Shown here one piece after another: positions 61,710 through 64,000 of a stretch of 64,000 nucleotides of DNA (the stretch's first letter is position 1; each line of letters begins with the position of its first letter). Both the position numbers and the translations under genes were made by a program. The notes below the pieces were generated by a model. The model saw nothing but the letters and a program-made list of their open reading frames with translations, searched no databases and had not been told where the DNA came from. The stretch comes from Odontesthes bonariensis (lineage: Eukaryota > Chordata > Actinopteri > Atheriniformes > Atherinopsidae), in contig NC_134509.1 in assembly GCF_027942865.1 (NCBI RefSeq), positions 22,368,697 to 22,432,696 of the forward strand, given 5' to 3'.

Positions 61710-62237
61710 GAAGCTTTGCTGCGGCCAAAAATATGTTAGATTGTATCGGCTGGAGGGAAGATGAGGGACTATAAAGATTGTCCCACTTCCCGACTCGTAT
61801 TTTAATACCGGAAGTGTTCTTGTTGATGGAATCCAGAGGAACTGCCGCAGCTATATTTAAAGAAAAAACAAATTGCTACGGTAGAGTACATATAATCTGT
61901 TTTGTCTCCAGACACGCGGAACGAATAGAGCAGTTTTGGTCTTGGATAATTGTTTATCAAGTAGTGGTCTGTTAGCAGTGACTGTGAACTAAAATTAGAG
62001 CTACAAGCTAGTTAGCTAATGGCAGTGTTACGTTCGATGGAAACAAACAAACGGTAAACCGGTGCAATCCGCATATTGAAACTATAGTTTCTGTACTAAC
62101 CGAGTGTAAGAGACTGGTACATTCACCATAACGAAATCTAAACCAACTGTGGCCCAGAAATGACTATCTGCTGGCGGCTTTGAAGTGCAGGTCAAAAATA
62201 CCATCTTTTTGATTATTTCTAACGCAGAACTGATATA

Positions 62238-62502
62238 ATGGCCGAGGCTATAATGACGTTTCAGTCCCAACTTTCTGGTGTAATGGAAACGGTTTTCAAA
62301 GCCGCCATGTATGAGATCACCCGGCTGGTGGAGGACAGCTTTCTGGAAGAGTTGACCCGATGCAGGGAGCAGGTGGAGTCCCTGCAAAGACGACTGAAGT
62401 GGGCGGAGAGCCGCCGCAAGGAAAGGCAAGAAGACAGGAGGGAGAGCTGCGTTGACTGCGGAAGAGTCGGGATGTCCGGTGAAAACAAACCCTCAACCAC
62501 AG
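62238..62502 (+). CDS. First exon of the right duplicate zinc-finger-type gene (partial, intact)
   Basis: ATG 62238 opens 88 codons plus one base to the donor CCACAG|GTGAGT (phase 1). The protein starts MAEAIMTFQSQLSGVMETVF, continues as a coiled coil rich in Arg/Glu (~25-75), and ends with CVDCGRVGMSGENKPSTT. This is the first-exon module of many fish zinc-finger genes. Codon 52 is CGA (Arg) and the 16 bases missing in the left copy are present. Its downstream exons should lie beyond position 64000, probably resembling 60155-60837. Confidence 0.8.
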
Positions 62503-62720
62503 GTGAGTCACATCACTTTGTATTATGTATTCAGTCAGTACTCATTTAGTTACATCGCCACTAGATGCACAGCTATTTATAGTCATCTTTAGTAAGCATG
62601 CAAAGATTACATTGGGAATGAAGGTCGTTACATTACATTAATCAAGTTACTAAAGCATGTTTAGCCCACATCTGGAGTTTTCTGATGGCCCACATTCGGG
62701 CTTTAATGTCCACCAAAATA

Positions 62721-63556
62721 TAACAATGGTTAGACATGGACATCCCAGACCTTTTCTCTTTTTTTTTATATTTTAATTTAAATTTTTTTTTTTATGAAAA
62801 GTTCACATTATTTTCTCCCATAACAAAAATAAGCAAAAACGGTGAATAGGTCTGGGACGTCCTCCATTTTAAGGCCTCTCCCTTGTCACCATAGGCCAGC
62901 TGGGGAGGTAGAGAGCCAATGAGCAGCCGAGCCTGCTTGCACAGGTGAGCAGCGTTTCTGCTGCAAGCACCTGAAAGAAACACACACAGGGGAGGGGGGA
63001 GATACACAAGCTGTTTTCACGCTGAGATCCGCTACCATCGCGGGTCCAAATTGCCACTTCGTCCCGCGTCGAGCAATGTGAAAGCTTGGCGTATTAGGTG
63101 ATCCGTGCCGCCTGAAGCCGAGTTCCGGGGGCGTTGCCTAGTGGCAGAGCGTCACACGAAACACATAAAATGCTGGGCGTGTACAATGATGTAGGCACAA
63201 GCCATGCGTCGGAGGTAGGCCTAAATACACCTGTCTGCATCAAATTTTTCAAACCAACGATGGCGGGACACCTTGAGGACTAGTTTTTGTTGCTGGCTGT
63301 TTGTTCGGTCACGCAAGTGTATATGCAGTTCATGGAGATGTTATTTTACGGGGTGTCACGCCACGCCCACGTCCATCCCGCGTCAATTGCTTTCACATCA
63401 AATTCGGCTCGGCAAAAAGACTAGGGTCCGACACGGGTCGAATGGCGACTCGAGTTGACACCCCAGCCCGGATCGTCAGTGTGAAAGGAACAGCGGACAC
63501 ACTAAATTCCCGAATTAAACGCAGGTTCTTCCTCAGTGTGAAAGGGGCTACAGACA

Positions 63557-63611
<55 letters not shown>

Positions 63612-63670
63612 TGCCTGGCTTGTAACAGCTGGCCTAAGACATTTGGGTCACATCTGGCCCTCACAACACT
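62721..63670. mobile_element. Unclassified insertion in intron 1 of the right duplicate
   Basis: Sequence homologous between the duplicates breaks at ~62720 (after GTCCACCAAAATAT) and resumes near 63670. The ~0.95 kb between has no ORF of known type. It contains repeated GTGTGAAAGG-type motifs (63478-63486 and 63537-63545) and a CA repeat. Neither termini nor a target duplication could be defined, so several nested insertions are possible. Confidence 0.5.
63557..63608. repeat. (CA)n microsatellite
   Basis: About 25 uninterrupted AC dinucleotides within the intronic insertion of the right duplicate. Confidence 0.95.
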
Positions 63671-64000
63671 TATCTGTGCCTGAATATGGCCCAGATAGGG
63701 CCAGAATGTGCCTGCTTTCTGGGAAGAATGCTGATGGGGGAAGGTGGTCCTTTAAAGCCCACAGCTGGTTAACTTCCAACAATATAAACTTTATTTTCAT
63801 CTGTGGCTTGTATTTGGTGCTCATTATCTAAGTGTACGCACTCAGTGTGCTTCGAGTCAGACAGTAAACAGAAAAACTGAACTTTATGTAGAGGTCATAA
63901 AATATTGAACCAGATATTTTCACTAACAAACTGAGTCAGAGCCACAAAATGACTTAAAACCATCTACTCTGATGAAATGTTATACACTTTTTTCAGTTGA

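Larger units (their letters stand above)
61710..64000 (+). repeat. Tandem segmental duplication, right copy (runs off the window)
   Basis: Matches 56378-59785. It contains sequence absent from the left copy at ~62721-63670, including a CA microsatellite. It lacks the Harbinger element of the left copy. Confidence 0.88.

Noticed and set aside
62082..62429. Minus-strand ORFs (also 56688-57137) across the duplicated first exons
   Set aside because: Shadows of the plus-strand coiled-coil exon. Both duplicates show them only because the DNA is copied.

Overview
The window is vertebrate genomic DNA, almost certainly from a teleost fish. The genes are split by GT/AG introns. The coding regions are a prostaglandin D2 receptor 2-like GPCR, a VWA7-like secreted or GPI-anchored protein, and C2H2 and ribbon-type zinc-finger genes with fish-type coiled-coil N-termini. 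The DNA between them is dense with fish-type transposons (hAT, PIF/Harbinger, Tigger/pogo, Tc1/mariner-like, a TTAA-class element, L2-like LINEs and tRNA-derived SINEs). Nothing bacterial was seen: no operons, CRISPR arrays or rRNA.

Layout. 1-427 is a long foldback (hairpin) element. 428-5680 has no gene and carries a BED/hAT remnant with an 8-bp target-site duplication. 6281-7600 (-) is the single-exon ptgdr2-like coding region, with a likely untranslated first exon near 12.5 kb. 7.7-8.9 kb is a scrambled L2-like LINE on the minus strand. 12.6-18.3 kb has no gene; it holds a hAT MITE, a TTAA-flanked element containing a perfect palindrome, a local duplication and an L2 3' end. 18396-28947 (+) is a complete VWA7-like gene: TATA box, one non-coding exon, 17 coding exons, 923 codons and a poly(A) signal. 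Its introns hold a SINE, a hAT, a mariner-like element and a Harbinger MITE. 29-31.9 kb is a convergent intergenic stretch with an inverted pair of a common fish repeat. 31907-55361 (-) is a large zinc-finger gene that I assemble from five exons (1,648 codons): coiled coil, AT-hook and seven C2H2 fingers. Its first coding intron is 18.2 kb and is filled mainly by a tandem array of a 15-bp unit (37.1-53.9 kb) with higher-order repeats and a Tigger-like insertion. 56.4-64 kb holds a tandem duplication of a second zinc-finger-type gene. The left copy has a nonsense codon, a 16-bp deletion and a 2.1-kb Harbinger insertion in its intron. The right copy has an intact first exon and runs off the window.

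The genes do not form an evident pathway. The three zinc-finger-type first exons (55.3, 56.8 and 62.2 kb) encode coiled coils of the same general style and may form a small local cluster. The most unusual object is the intronic 15-bp array. Each consensus unit carries one CpG, its commonest variants are the products expected from CpG deamination, and large blocks of it have been re-duplicated with periods of about 3.5, 3.1 and 2.7 kb.
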